A stretch of DNA of 64,000 bases. Origin: Pollutibacter soli. GTDB lineage: Bacteria; Bacteroidota; Bacteroidia; Chitinophagales; Chitinophagaceae. Position 1 is the first letter of the stretch, and each line of letters begins with the position of its first letter. The stretch is from positions 248,001 through 312,000 of the forward strand of contig JARJHS010000006.1 in the NCBI GenBank assembly GCA_029269725.1, in the 5' to 3' direction. The notes beneath the pieces were generated by a model. That model was given only the letters and a program-made list of their open reading frames with translations, made no database searches and was not told the origin of the DNA. Position numbers and translations under genes: made by a program. This document shows, one piece after another, positions 27,445-37,600 of this stretch.

Positions 27445-28383
27445 TTACCTGGCCACTTTCATCGTTTGTGACTTTTCTTCGGTTATTACCGGAGGAGCGT
27501 CTTGTCCGATCCATTGGGACAAATATTCTGGTTTATACGCCAGCTTCCAGCGCCGGTGACTCCAAAGCCAGTTCTCAGGATGACTTCTGATATTCTGTTC
27601 CAGGAGTTCAGCATATCTTCTCGTAAGTTCTCCTTCTTTCAGCTGGGTGGGTTCTTCAGAGATAACAGAAAGTTCTGCGTGATAATATCCTCGGCGCTTT
27701 TTATAAACAGATGCATAAACAACGGGCAAATTATTGTTGCGCGCTCCTTTTTCGGGACCTGGTACAAATGCGGTTGGTTGATTCAGAAAGTTCAGCCAAT
27801 AAGCATTGGCCGGGTTGGCAGGACTTTGATCTGCAACGAGACCCAGGAGGTATTGAACATTATTGTATTGCACGATAGATGATTTCATATCAGTACCGCG
27901 AATAAACTTGCTTCCGAACCTGGTTCTTATTTTAAGCATAAGTCTTTCAAATGATTTACTGCTTAACGGACTGTATACCACCAGCACCTGGTAACCCGTA
28001 TTCATCTGAAGAACATGTTGCCCCCATTCCCAATTGAATGTATGGCCAAGATGTACCTGGCAATTTCTACCGGACTCATGCAGGCTTTTTAAGATATCCC
28101 AATTGGCTGTAACTCTTTTCTGCAGGAAATTACGTGAAGCAGTAATCAATTTGAAAGTCTCCACAAAGGAGTCAATCATGTTGTGATAGAATTGCTTTTC
28201 GATGCGGTGAAGTTCCGTTTCAGATTTGTCAGGAAATGCTCGGCGAAGATTTTGCATCACAACCTTTCTTCTGTAACCAATCGCATGGTATACGATCAGG
28301 AACATCAGGTCAGCAAAAAAGTACAGCACACGCATGGGAAGAAGCGAGACCAGGAAAAAAAGAGAATAAAGGATATAGTACAT
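27445..28383 (-). CDS. Lipid A biosynthesis-type lauroyl/myristoyl acyltransferase
   Basis: 312 residues with an N-terminal hydrophobic anchor (MYYILYSLFFLVSLLPMRVL) and the LpxL/HtrB family pattern. The catalytic HX4E motif is HTFNWE, in QVHLGHTFNWEWGQHVL, with downstream GLVADQSPAN and FVPGPEKGARNNNLPVVYAS. These inner-membrane enzymes add secondary acyl chains to lipid A or related lipids (also ornithine or flexirubin-type lipids in Bacteroidota). It is a single gene and the exact acceptor is unknown. The C-terminal tail SQTMKVAR follows the family core. Confidence 0.9.
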   Translation of the reverse strand: MYYILYSLFFLVSLLPMRVLYFFADLMFLIVYHAIGYRRKVVMQNLRRAFPDKSETELHRIEKQFYHNMIDSFVETFKLITASRNFLQKRVTANWDILKSLHESGRNCQVHLGHTFNWEWGQHVLQMNTGYQVLVVYSPLSSKSFERLMLKIRTRFGSKFIRGTDMKSSIVQYNNVQYLLGLVADQSPANPANAYWLNFLNQPTAFVPGPEKGARNNNLPVVYASVYKKRRGYYHAELSVISEEPTQLKEGELTRRYAELLEQNIRSHPENWLWSHRRWKLAYKPEYLSQWIGQDAPPVITEEKSQTMKVAR

Positions 28384-28826
28384 AATCGGGCTTAAGCAAG
28401 AGTTGACGATGGTTTCCCAAGGATATAATTCCGGAAGGTACTATCTGAACGGATAGCAGCTATAAAAAGTTGACAACCTGGGAGGTTTTAGACCTCCCAG
28501 GTTTATAAAACCTGCCAGGTTTAAAAGACCTTCAAGGTCTAAGACCTGCCAGGTATTACTTCTGAGGTCTTAGAGTTATCATATGTATTGTTTTAAAGAT
28601 GAAGGGAGTACAAGAAACCTTCTGCCTTTTTTAGGTATCTGCATTTGAGAAAGCCTGAAACTGAGGTTGAATTATTTTGAGGGACATTCATTTTGTTAAA
28701 ATGCCAACCTAGGAGGTCTAAGACCTCCCAGGTTTATAAAACCTGCCGGGCCTAAAGACCTTCAAGGTCTTAAACCTGCCAGGTTTTTATTCGAAATCTT
28801 AGAACCCGGTGAGGTTCGTGGCTACG
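28384..28826. repeat. Two copies of the AACCTGGGAGGT multi-hairpin repeat
   Basis: Two blocks, 28475-28570 and 28706-28804, each hold back-to-back inverted repeats of the forms AACCTGGGAGGT/ACCTCCCAGGTT, AAACCTGCCAGGTTT and ACCTTCAAGGTCT. They are about 75% alike and separated by about 135 bp without other features. The second block ends 22 bp before the stop of the FG-GAP gene and may stop its transcript. The same family recurs at 32364, 41567, 42490 and 42692. Confidence 0.8.
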
Positions 28827-31800
28827 TTAATTCTTCCGAAAAACCCGAAGCATTCCCCGGTTTTCCGAGCCTACCAGCATATAAGAGTTGCCAGACCCTT
28901 TCAATTTCACAAGAGCCTTCCCATTTCCGGGAATATAAAAGCCAGATTCTGAAATCAACATCGCCCTGAATCCACCTTTACCATTGCCCTTTAAAATCAG
29001 CCCGTTGAATGCATCATATCGTCCATTGGTTACTTCGTTTCCGAAATCATTTCCGTTCAATGCGATATCTATACGTCCGTCGCCATCAAAATCATCGGCG
29101 ACCATTCCGAAAACCGGTGAAAACTGTGCCTGCTGCGGAAGCGGAGTTATTTCAAATCTGCCATCGCCCTTGTTCAATAGCAGGCAGGAAGCAAAATTTG
29201 TCATCGTAATTTTCAACGCATCAGCCAATTTCTCTTTACCGAAAATGGTATTGATATCAGCATTTCCAAATTCCTTGTATGTAAGAATTTTCTTTTTCAA
29301 GCCGGGAAGTTGTGAAACAATATCGTCGCGATTAAATGCAGGGAATTCCCTCTTTACTCCATCTTTATCTTTCAGAAAAACCGTGACTATCGATTCAGTG
29401 TCTCCATTGCCATCAAAATCCTTTGCATAAATACTAACCGGCGCACGATAGAATGAATTCAATCCCAGGTTTCCGGCAACATAATCCATCAATCCGTCGC
29501 CATTAAAATCACCTGCAACGATACTGTTCCAGGCACCGATCGAGGATTCAACTCCAGATAGCTTTGGATTGTTGGTAAAATTCCCACCTGAATTTTTCAG
29601 AAAAGTGACTGGCATTCCTTCTCCAACAATTACAAGATCGACAACTTTATCATTATTAAAATCTGTCCAGATTGCATCGCAAACCATACCGATACTTTTC
29701 AATACCGGCGCAATCTCATCAGTGACATTAGTAAATTTTATGTTTCCTTTTTCAGAATCATTCCGATAAATAAAAGAGCTCACCGGATAAGGATATTTGC
29801 CAGGCAAACATCTGCCACCAAGGAACAAATCGAGATCACCGTCATTGTCGTAATCGGCTGCTCTTACACAACTTTTACTTGTGTAGTTCTGAGGAAATGC
29901 ATTGCTGGTATCAAAAACAAAAGTGCCATTGCCATCATTGATAAAAAACTGATCCTGGTAGTTTTTCGTATTTGCAGGATACTCGTTGCTTCCACTTGCA
30001 CAATACAGATCGGGATCGCCATCATTGTCTGCATCAAAAAAAAGAACGCCTGTGTTTTCCGGACGTCTTGCATCTTTCCCCACCCATGCAGGTAATTCTT
30101 TCTGAATAAATTTTCCATCTGATTTTTGAAGAAAAAATTTACCTGCATAATCGCCCGAACCTCCAACATAGAAATCTTCCAATCCATCACCATCAATATC
30201 TGCCACAGCCAGCTGCGGCCCATATTCTGATAGTTTGTGAGGAATGAGTTTTTCTTTATCGAAATCGATATAATCTCTTTCCTGGTGACGAAAATGTAAA
30301 TCCGATGCTGCTGCGTAATCTTCAAAAAGCGGCGGCTTTGTGTTTGTATGGTTCCATGTATGAACCCGATCCGCATTTTTAATATCGGCAATGATCCTCT
30401 GATTTGTACTGACGTTCTTCATTACCTGCTTCTGATCGCCGGGCCAGATGATGACGAGAGAATCCACTTTTACATTTTGACCAAGCCCAAAAAAAGCCTT
30501 TGGATCAGCAGAAGATAAGTAGCCCCGAACCGGTGAATTTTCATATACCTGTTGCTGGCCACCATTATAATAAATTGAAGCGATCGCCCCGATTCCGTTT
30601 CTATTTGCAGCATCGCCTTTAAACTGTACAAACAAAAAATTTGAACCTGCTGTATCTTCTCCATTTCTCGTTGTGTTTTTATAAAGTAAAACTTCGTCGT
30701 TGATATTATTAACTACATAATCAAGATCACCATCATTATCCAGGTCAACAGCGGCTGCACCGTTTGAAAATATCGATTCATTCATTCCCCAGTTAACGGT
30801 CGTATTTTCAAACTGCAGATCGCCTTTGTTATGAAAAACATAGTTTGGAATTTTGATCTGCGGTATTTCACTGATGATATCCTGTTTAGCAATATATCTT
30901 TCACTTTTATATCTGAATGAAGCGAAATCATGATCAGTGACATCTTTCGGATAACCATTCGTGATAAAAATATCTCGGTAACCATCATTGTCACCGTCGA
31001 CCATTAGAACACTCCAACTCCAGTCTGTTTCCGCAGTACCAGTATAAAATGAAATATCGCCGAACACCGGATGTGTAACGCTGTCATTTATTTTCGCCGG
31101 ACCCATGTTCAGCTGAAATGTATTGCGCACATACTGCAACATCAGGTCTTCATAAATTTGTTTTTGATAGATATAGTAATTGCTACCGTTCAGATTTTTC
31201 TTCTTCCTAAAATTATCTTCCGGATTCATATCAACAGAAAAAATATCTGCAAGACCATCATTATTGATATCTGCGATATCATTACCCATCGCATTTTGCG
31301 AAGTATGTTTCAGATAACTTTTTATTTCGTTTGTAAATCCTCCTTTTTTATTGTTGATGTACAACAGATCACTGCCGAAAAAATCATTCGCGACATAAAT
31401 ATCTTTCCAGCCATCAAGATTAATATCAGCAACTGAAAGACCTAATCCAAATCCTGCATGAATAATTCCTGCTTCTTTGGAAACATCGGTAAATACAGGA
31501 TGACCCAGGGATTCATTCGGATCATTGCGGAACAGTTTATCAATATCCGAAAGATCAGGATCGATCTTATTTCCACTAAAATCAACCGCCGCCCGTCTTG
31601 CAAGTTTGGTTGTCATAAGATACATATCAAGATCACCATCATTATCATAATCAAAAAATGATGCCTGTACACTCCAGCTGGTATCTGCAAGTCCGTACTC
31701 TTCAGCCATTTCTTTAAACACCGGAATTTTGTTTTCATTCAATCCCTGGTTGATATACAAGAGGTTTTTTCTTTCGTTGGGATTTTTTTTGATGGTGGTA

Positions 31801-32231
31801 CTTACATAGATATCCAGCCAGCCATCATTATTGATATCAACTACCGATGCACCATTGGCCCAGCGACCTTCACCAGTTGTTTTAGAAATATCTGTAACAT
31901 CATCAAACCGGAACTTGTCTTTATTGAGATACAGTTTGTTGGGAACCATACTTGCTGTAAAATAGAGATCCGGCAAAGAGTCATTATTAAAATCCCCTAC
32001 TGCTACACCTCCGCCGTTGTACAGAAATTCGAGATCCAATGGATTAATCGAATCGTTTTCTATGACTGTATTCTGGAAAGTCAGACCGGAATGACTGGAA
32101 GCAATCCTGGTAAATCGTTTCAGATCCGTTTTACAATTGGCAAAGCTTAAGCTCAATAGTACCAAAAATGTAAGTTGCACCCTTGCAGATCCAAAATGTT
32201 TAGGTGATAATCTTAATATTCTTTTTCGCAT
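28827..32231 (-). CDS. FG-GAP/VCBS repeat lipoprotein with ASPIC/UnbV domain
   Basis: 1134 residues with a lipoprotein signal (TFLVLLSLSFANC). The mature protein carries many calcium-binding FG-GAP/VCBS-like blades, each with a D-x-[DN]-x-[DN]-G-x-x-D-[IL]-[YF] core (DINNDGWLDIYV, DYDNDGDLDMYL, DLDNDGDLDYVV, DFDGDGRIDIAL). In the middle, around residues 530-610, an ASPIC/UnbV-type segment is visible (YENSPVRGYLSSADPKAFFG then VDSLVIIWP), followed by another set of blades. The fold should be one or two beta-propellers on the cell surface. Proteins of this design accompany SusC/SusD loci in Bacteroidota. It faces away from the sigma/FecR/SusCD cluster. Confidence 0.9.
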   Translation of the reverse strand: MRKRILRLSPKHFGSARVQLTFLVLLSLSFANCKTDLKRFTRIASSHSGLTFQNTVIENDSINPLDLEFLYNGGGVAVGDFNNDSLPDLYFTASMVPNKLYLNKDKFRFDDVTDISKTTGEGRWANGASVVDINNDGWLDIYVSTTIKKNPNERKNLLYINQGLNENKIPVFKEMAEEYGLADTSWSVQASFFDYDNDGDLDMYLMTTKLARRAAVDFSGNKIDPDLSDIDKLFRNDPNESLGHPVFTDVSKEAGIIHAGFGLGLSVADINLDGWKDIYVANDFFGSDLLYINNKKGGFTNEIKSYLKHTSQNAMGNDIADINNDGLADIFSVDMNPEDNFRKKKNLNGSNYYIYQKQIYEDLMLQYVRNTFQLNMGPAKINDSVTHPVFGDISFYTGTAETDWSWSVLMVDGDNDGYRDIFITNGYPKDVTDHDFASFRYKSERYIAKQDIISEIPQIKIPNYVFHNKGDLQFENTTVNWGMNESIFSNGAAAVDLDNDGDLDYVVNNINDEVLLYKNTTRNGEDTAGSNFLFVQFKGDAANRNGIGAIASIYYNGGQQQVYENSPVRGYLSSADPKAFFGLGQNVKVDSLVIIWPGDQKQVMKNVSTNQRIIADIKNADRVHTWNHTNTKPPLFEDYAAASDLHFRHQERDYIDFDKEKLIPHKLSEYGPQLAVADIDGDGLEDFYVGGSGDYAGKFFLQKSDGKFIQKELPAWVGKDARRPENTGVLFFDADNDGDPDLYCASGSNEYPANTKNYQDQFFINDGNGTFVFDTSNAFPQNYTSKSCVRAADYDNDGDLDLFLGGRCLPGKYPYPVSSFIYRNDSEKGNIKFTNVTDEIAPVLKSIGMVCDAIWTDFNNDKVVDLVIVGEGMPVTFLKNSGGNFTNNPKLSGVESSIGAWNSIVAGDFNGDGLMDYVAGNLGLNSFYRAPVSIYAKDFDGNGDTESIVTVFLKDKDGVKREFPAFNRDDIVSQLPGLKKKILTYKEFGNADINTIFGKEKLADALKITMTNFASCLLLNKGDGRFEITPLPQQAQFSPVFGMVADDFDGDGRIDIALNGNDFGNEVTNGRYDAFNGLILKGNGKGGFRAMLISESGFYIPGNGKALVKLKGSGNSYMLVGSENRGMLRVFRKN

Positions 32232-32363
32232 CCTAATAATATAAGCGGAATGGGGTTTTAGTACCGGCGGAACAATTCAACTAACTTATGGAATTTGGCT
32301 GAAACAGAAATTCCGGGATATGTGCGCGGCATAAACATGACAGGTTGTAGTACGATTACTACA

Positions 32364-32445
32364 AACACCTGCCAGGTTTAAAAGACCTGGCAGGTCTTAA
32401 AAACCTGCGAGGTCTTAAGACCTGCCAGGTTTTACTTCGAGGTCG
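32364..32445. repeat. AACCTGCCAGGT multi-hairpin repeat, third block
   Basis: Inverted units CACCTGCCAGGTTT, AGACCTGGCAGGTCTT, AACCTGCGAGGTCTT and AGACCTGCCAGGTTTT lie side by side in the divergent gap between the FG-GAP gene and the ECF sigma gene. It is the same family as at 28475. Here it lies upstream of both genes, so it is not acting only as a terminator. Confidence 0.75.
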
Positions 32446-32612
32446 GCTGGCAAAAGGTTTGCTGCAACATCCCTGTGAATACAGTGGTCTTTTTATTGAG
32501 GCAGATGCAGCAGGACAGCAGAATTTTGGAAAATAGATACTTTAACCCATAATCTTCGGTGAAAACACATTCTTAACCTGTGCATTTCACTGAACTGCGA
32601 AGCTTAACCGTT

Positions 32613-33206
32613 ATGCCGATTGCTGGATATGAAGAAAGCAAAGTCCTTTTACAAAGGATTGCTGAGGGCGACCGTGTTGCCTTCACAACCTTTTACACTT
32701 CCCATCTCAATAAGCTTTACCGTTATATTTTTTTATTCACAAAATCGAAAGAAGACACAGAAGAAATTCTGCAGGACATATTTATCAAGATCTGGGAGAA
32801 CCGGGAAAAACTAAGAGAAATCGATTTAGCATCAAGCTATCTCACACAAATCGCCAAAAATAAAATCATCGACAAAGTCCGGAGCATGCAGACCCGGCAT
32901 CGTGTTTTGTCGGAAATCCGTCGGTCAAGAGAAAGCTTCGCAAATACAACCGGCGATGACTGTGTTTATCGTGAATACTACCTTGTTGTACAGCAAGCCA
33001 TCGATAAACTTCCACCTAAGAGAAAATTGATCTTCAGACTCAATACTGAAAATGGATTGTCCCAGGATGAAATTGCAAATCAACTGAAAATCTCGCGTTC
33101 GGTAGTTCAAAAGCAATTGTACAGCGCTTCCCATTTCGTACGAAAATATCTTTTCGAGCATGGCGAAATTTCCATGTCGGTCATTTTCGCGTTGACTTTT
33201 CTTTAA
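32613..33206 (+). CDS. ECF sigma-70 factor of the polysaccharide-use locus
   Basis: 197 residues from the ATG at 32613; a GTG 33 bp upstream is possible but adds an unremarkable leader. Region 2 is seen in FTTFYTSHLNKLYRYIFLFT and EEILQDIFIKIWENREKL, region 4 in QQAIDKLPPKRKLIFRLNTE and LSQDEIANQLKISRSVVQKQ. This is the Bacteroidota family of ECF factors paired with FecR anti-sigma proteins. The FecR gene follows after 78 bp and SusC/SusD after that, so substrate-bound SusC should signal through FecR to release this factor and induce the cluster. Confidence 0.93.
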   Translation: MPIAGYEESKVLLQRIAEGDRVAFTTFYTSHLNKLYRYIFLFTKSKEDTEEILQDIFIKIWENREKLREIDLASSYLTQIAKNKIIDKVRSMQTRHRVLSEIRRSRESFANTTGDDCVYREYYLVVQQAIDKLPPKRKLIFRLNTENGLSQDEIANQLKISRSVVQKQLYSASHFVRKYLFEHGEISMSVIFALTFL

Positions 33207-33284
33207 TTCTGCCGCCAAAAAAAAAATTTTAAACCAAGGGGTGAAATCGGACGGCTCAATCGTCATCAGTTGTAAGACGATTGT

Positions 33285-34490
33285 ATGACCCCTTACGAGA
33301 TTTCTGATTTTCTGGAAAAATATGCTGCAGGGATGCACAGCCCTGCTGAACATCAGGAATTCATCAACTGGTTGAAGACAGCATCGGCAGATGAGGTTAA
33401 ATTTTATGCGGAGGAATATGAGGCGATCATTCTTTCAAAAAATATTACACCCGAAGAAGTAGATGCAAGCGTCGTAATGCAAATAGAACGCGCTTTGGAT
33501 CAGTTTGAACTTGCGCAAACCGAATCGACCAGGCAAAACCAGTTGAGGTTAATTATCTGGCGAAAAGTTTATCGGAGTGCCGCTGCGATTATCCTTCTTG
33601 TTGCTTCAGGATATTTTTTATACACCATTTTTTCTGAAAAGAACGGCGAAAAAGATAAACCAGCTGTTTCAAAATCATTGGCAGCAGAAATTTTACCCGG
33701 AGGCAATAAAGCTACGCTGACACTTGGCAATGGCGCAACCATCTCACTTGATGACGCGAAAAACGGCGCTGTGGCACAGCAGGGAAATGTGCAGGTGTAT
33801 AAAACTGCCGGCGGCGAACTGGTGTACAAATCATCCGGAGAAATTGCAGACGTTACTCAATACAACACACTATCGACACCCAGGGGTGGGCAATATAAAC
33901 TGACACTTCCTGACGGTAGCCAGGTATGGTTGAATTCATCTTCTTCCATCAGGTACCCGACTGTCTTTACTGATGAAGAAAGGCATGTGAATATAACTGG
34001 TGAAGCCTACTTCGAAATTGCGCATGATCCATTAAAACCATTCATCGTCCAGGTAAATGACTTGAATATAAAAGTTCTTGGTACGCATTTTAACGTCAAT
34101 GCATACACTGATGAAAGCTCGGTCAACACTACGCTTTTGCAGGGCAGTGTACAGCTTTCAAATGGTAATCACAGCCAAGTATTAAAACCCGGACAACAGG
34201 CTCAGGCCGCTGGCCCTGAGGATTTCAAACTGGTGGATGATGTTGACGTGGATGAAGTCGTCGCGTGGAAAAATGGCTTCTTCTCTTTTAACAAAGCCGA
34301 TCTGCAAACGGTGATGCGCCAGATCGAAAGATGGTATGATGTGAGCATCGAGTACGAAGGGAAAATCCCGAAGAGAGAATTTGTCGGAAAGATCAGCCGC
34401 AACAGCAATGTAAAAGAGGTATTAAAAATTTTACAGGAGTCAAAAGTGCATTTCAGAGTTGAAGGAAGGAAAATTATAGTAACACCATAA
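33285..34490 (+). CDS. FecR-family anti-sigma factor
   Basis: 401 residues: cytoplasmic anti-sigma region (1-90), one membrane segment near residues 95-112 (AAAIILLVASGYFLYTIF), then the periplasmic FecR domain (TPRGGQYKLTLPDGSQVWLN, HVNITGEAYFEIAHDPLKPF, VLGTHFNVNAYTDESSVNTT) and a C-terminal STN-like DUF4974 domain (FFSFNKADLQTVMRQIERWY, then EFVGKISRNSNVKEVLKILQ). It should hold the upstream ECF factor at the membrane and receive a signal from the N-terminal domain of the SusC-type receptor encoded next. All expected parts are present. Confidence 0.94.
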   Translation: MTPYEISDFLEKYAAGMHSPAEHQEFINWLKTASADEVKFYAEEYEAIILSKNITPEEVDASVVMQIERALDQFELAQTESTRQNQLRLIIWRKVYRSAAAIILLVASGYFLYTIFSEKNGEKDKPAVSKSLAAEILPGGNKATLTLGNGATISLDDAKNGAVAQQGNVQVYKTAGGELVYKSSGEIADVTQYNTLSTPRGGQYKLTLPDGSQVWLNSSSSIRYPTVFTDEERHVNITGEAYFEIAHDPLKPFIVQVNDLNIKVLGTHFNVNAYTDESSVNTTLLQGSVQLSNGNHSQVLKPGQQAQAAGPEDFKLVDDVDVDEVVAWKNGFFSFNKADLQTVMRQIERWYDVSIEYEGKIPKREFVGKISRNSNVKEVLKILQESKVHFRVEGRKIIVTP

Positions 34491-34519
34491 AAATTTCGTT
34501 CGGGCAGGCTTAAAAAAAA

Positions 34520-34543
34520 CCAGAAGTGGTGCAACACTTCTGG
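34520..34543 (+). terminator. Hairpin between fecR-type and susC-type genes
   Basis: CCAGAAGTG and CACTTCTGG form a perfect 9-bp stem with a 6-nt loop, 29 bp after the FecR stop and 68 bp before the SusC start. The tail AATATGTTTT is only a weak T tract, so partial termination separating regulator from receptor expression is more likely than a full stop. Confidence 0.55.
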
Positions 34544-34611
34544 AATATGTTTTAGGTCCACGCTTATTATACCTGGAAGGTTTTTTATCGTTAACCAAAA
34601 CAATCAAATTT

Positions 34612-37600
34612 ATGCATTTTGAGGCATTTTGTAATGCGGTTTTTACTCAAGAACCAATTACTGAAATACGCCCTGCCTTCTCCTGGAAAAGGATAGACAG
34701 GCAAACATTGCGTGTCATGAAAATTATGATCGTTCTGATGTTCTTCGGCTTCATGCATGTAAGTGCTGAAGGATTCTCGCAAATTTCCATTTCAGAAAAA
34801 AACGCCCCGTTAAACAGGGTATTTAAGGCTATTGAGAAACAGTCTGAATACGTTTTTTTCTATGACAACAAATGGCTGCAACAGGCGAAGACTGTAAGCA
34901 TCAAACTAAAGAATGCTTCCGTTGCCGAAGTGCTCGACGCCTGCTTCAGGGAACAACCGTTGACTTACAGCATTATCGGTATGACGATCGTCGTAAAACC
35001 GAAAGAAGAGCTGGCCGTTACCGCGACTCCTTTAGCAGAACGGGAAGTACAAACAGCTCCCGTGAGCGGAACGGTGACCGATGAATCGGGGAAACCACTT
35101 GCAGGGGCAACAGTCCGCGCGAAAGGTAATACGAACATTGTAACGACAACTTCAGAAAGTGGAAATTTCACGCTGGATGTACCGGAGACCGTTACAGCGC
35201 TCATCATTTCCTATGTCGGTTATGAAGACATAGAAGTGAAGGTTGCAGGATCCGCGCCGCTACGGGTAAACATGCATCTGAAAGACTCCAAAGTGGACGA
35301 AGTGGTAGTGGTGGGTTATGGTACACGCCGGAAAAAAGATGTGACCGGTGCCATCAGCACTGTTGGAGCAAAAGATATTGAGAAAAGCACAGCCATGACC
35401 CCGGAAATGGCATTGCAGGGAAGAGCTGCCGGTGTATTTATCGAAAGCGGCGGAGGCGCACCAGGTGCAAGGCCGGTTGTGCGTATCCGTGGTGTAAATA
35501 CTTTCGGTTTCAGCGAACCGCTCTATGTAATTGATGGGGTGCCCATTTTTGAAGGTGGAGCAGGAGTTACTTCCGGCGCAGTCGGAGATATTCGTTCCCC
35601 GCTGAATATTTTCTCTATGATTAATCCTGCGGATATCGAATCCATCAGTGTGCTGAAAGATGCGTCTGCTGCCGCAATTTATGGGGTTCGTGCATCCAAT
35701 GGTGTGATCCTCATCACTACGAAAAAAGGAAGATCAGGTCGTGCAAAAATTGAATTGAATGCGCTGTATGGCGTGCAGGATATTCCGAAAAAAATATCAA
35801 CACTGAACACTCAGCAGTACTTCTCATTACTTGAAGAAGCTTATGCTGCCAATCCGGATGCAAATACCACATTCGCACAGAAGTTCGGCCCGCTTTACGA
35901 TAAAACAAATCCTTCTTATGTTGGCAATGGACCAACCTATAACTGGGATAAAGAATTGCGTAACAAGAATGCATCAATACAGGACTATAACGCAAAAGTT
36001 TCCGGCGGTGGTGAAAACACAACTTACTTTTTCTCTGCCGGGTATAACAAAACAGAAAGTCCGTTGAAGGCAAACTACATGGAGCGCTACTCTTTTGCCT
36101 CCAATGTTGATGCAAACATCACAAAGTTTCTTTCTGCAGGTATGAATATCCGTTTGGTTCAGCAGAATGCATTGGACAATACACAGGCAGATCTCAATAC
36201 GATGATGGCCACGATTCCATTTCAGCCATTTTATGATCCGAATGATGTAACAGGATATGCTCCTGCCGCCGCAGGTTCATTTATTCCTAACCCCGATTAT
36301 GACCCTACCAAACTGGATCCGGGCGCGCCTTACCTTTTTGCACCAGGCGATCCCCGATTGCTATGGGGAACACAGACAAGATTTAATGTTTTTGGTTTCC
36401 AGAAATTGATGACGAACAATTATAATCTCACCAATCTGTTGGGAAATATCTATGTGCAGGTGGAACCCATTACCGGTTTAAAAATCAAAGCATCCGTCGG
36501 TGGCCAGAAGTACAATAACCTCAGGAAAAGCTGGAATGATTTTGATTCCTGGAGATTTTCACAGACCCCAGGCAATCCTTATGCAGGTACTGACGGTAAT
36601 GCCAAAGGAAGATATGGCGAACGTGAGGGAAAAACTTCCAACATTAACAAGGAGCTAACGGTCAACTACAATCGAACATTTCATGATGATCACAGCATCG
36701 ATGTAATCCTCAGTGCTTCTGATCAGTTTTCAAAATGGAGTGCCACGGATCTGAGCGGAAATGTTAACTATACCGATCCGCAATATCGCCAGATTACTAA
36801 CCAGCCTCCATATACACAAGGATTTCAGAATATCATCCAGGAAGATGCTTTGATTGGCTATCTCGGTAGGATCAGTTATAAGTACCGTGATAAATATTAT
36901 TTAGATGCCACAGTACGCAGGGATGGCTCTTCGAGACTAGCACCGGGAAATAAATGGGAAACATTTCCATCCTTTGCAGCTGCATGGCGTATCAGTGAAG
37001 AAGACTTTTTTCCAAAAACAAGTTTTATCAATGATTTGAAAATCCGCGGTGGATGGGGACGGCTTGGCAATTATCAATCAGCAAGCCCATACCAGTTTTT
37101 ATCAAACGTTGGTCTAACTCCTGATTATCCATTTGGCTCTGGCAATGGAAATCCTTTTGGTAATCAGAACCAGGGAGCGAGGTTACCGAATTTTGCAAAT
37201 ACAACTCTCACCTGGGAAAAAGTACAGACAACCAGTATCGGATTCGACGCGATACTTTTCAACAGGGCAATCACTTTAACTGCGGAGTACTACAGCAAAA
37301 AAACGTATGATATCATTCAATCTGTTGCGCTTCCGCCAAACACGGGTATTGAATTATCTGCTGATCTCAACGTGGCGAGTGTAAGTAATAAGGGTATTGA
37401 ACTGGTAGTCGGGTATAATACACACTTCGGCCAGGTGAATTTCAATGTAACAGGTAATCTTACAACAGTAAAAAATCGCGTCGAGAAACTGAATGAAGGA
37501 ACACCGATCGGTGGTGAATTCGGAAGGATTGAAGAAGGTTATTCCATGTTCTATCTGTGGGGATACAAAACCGGAGGAATATTTCAGTCGCAGGCAGAAA

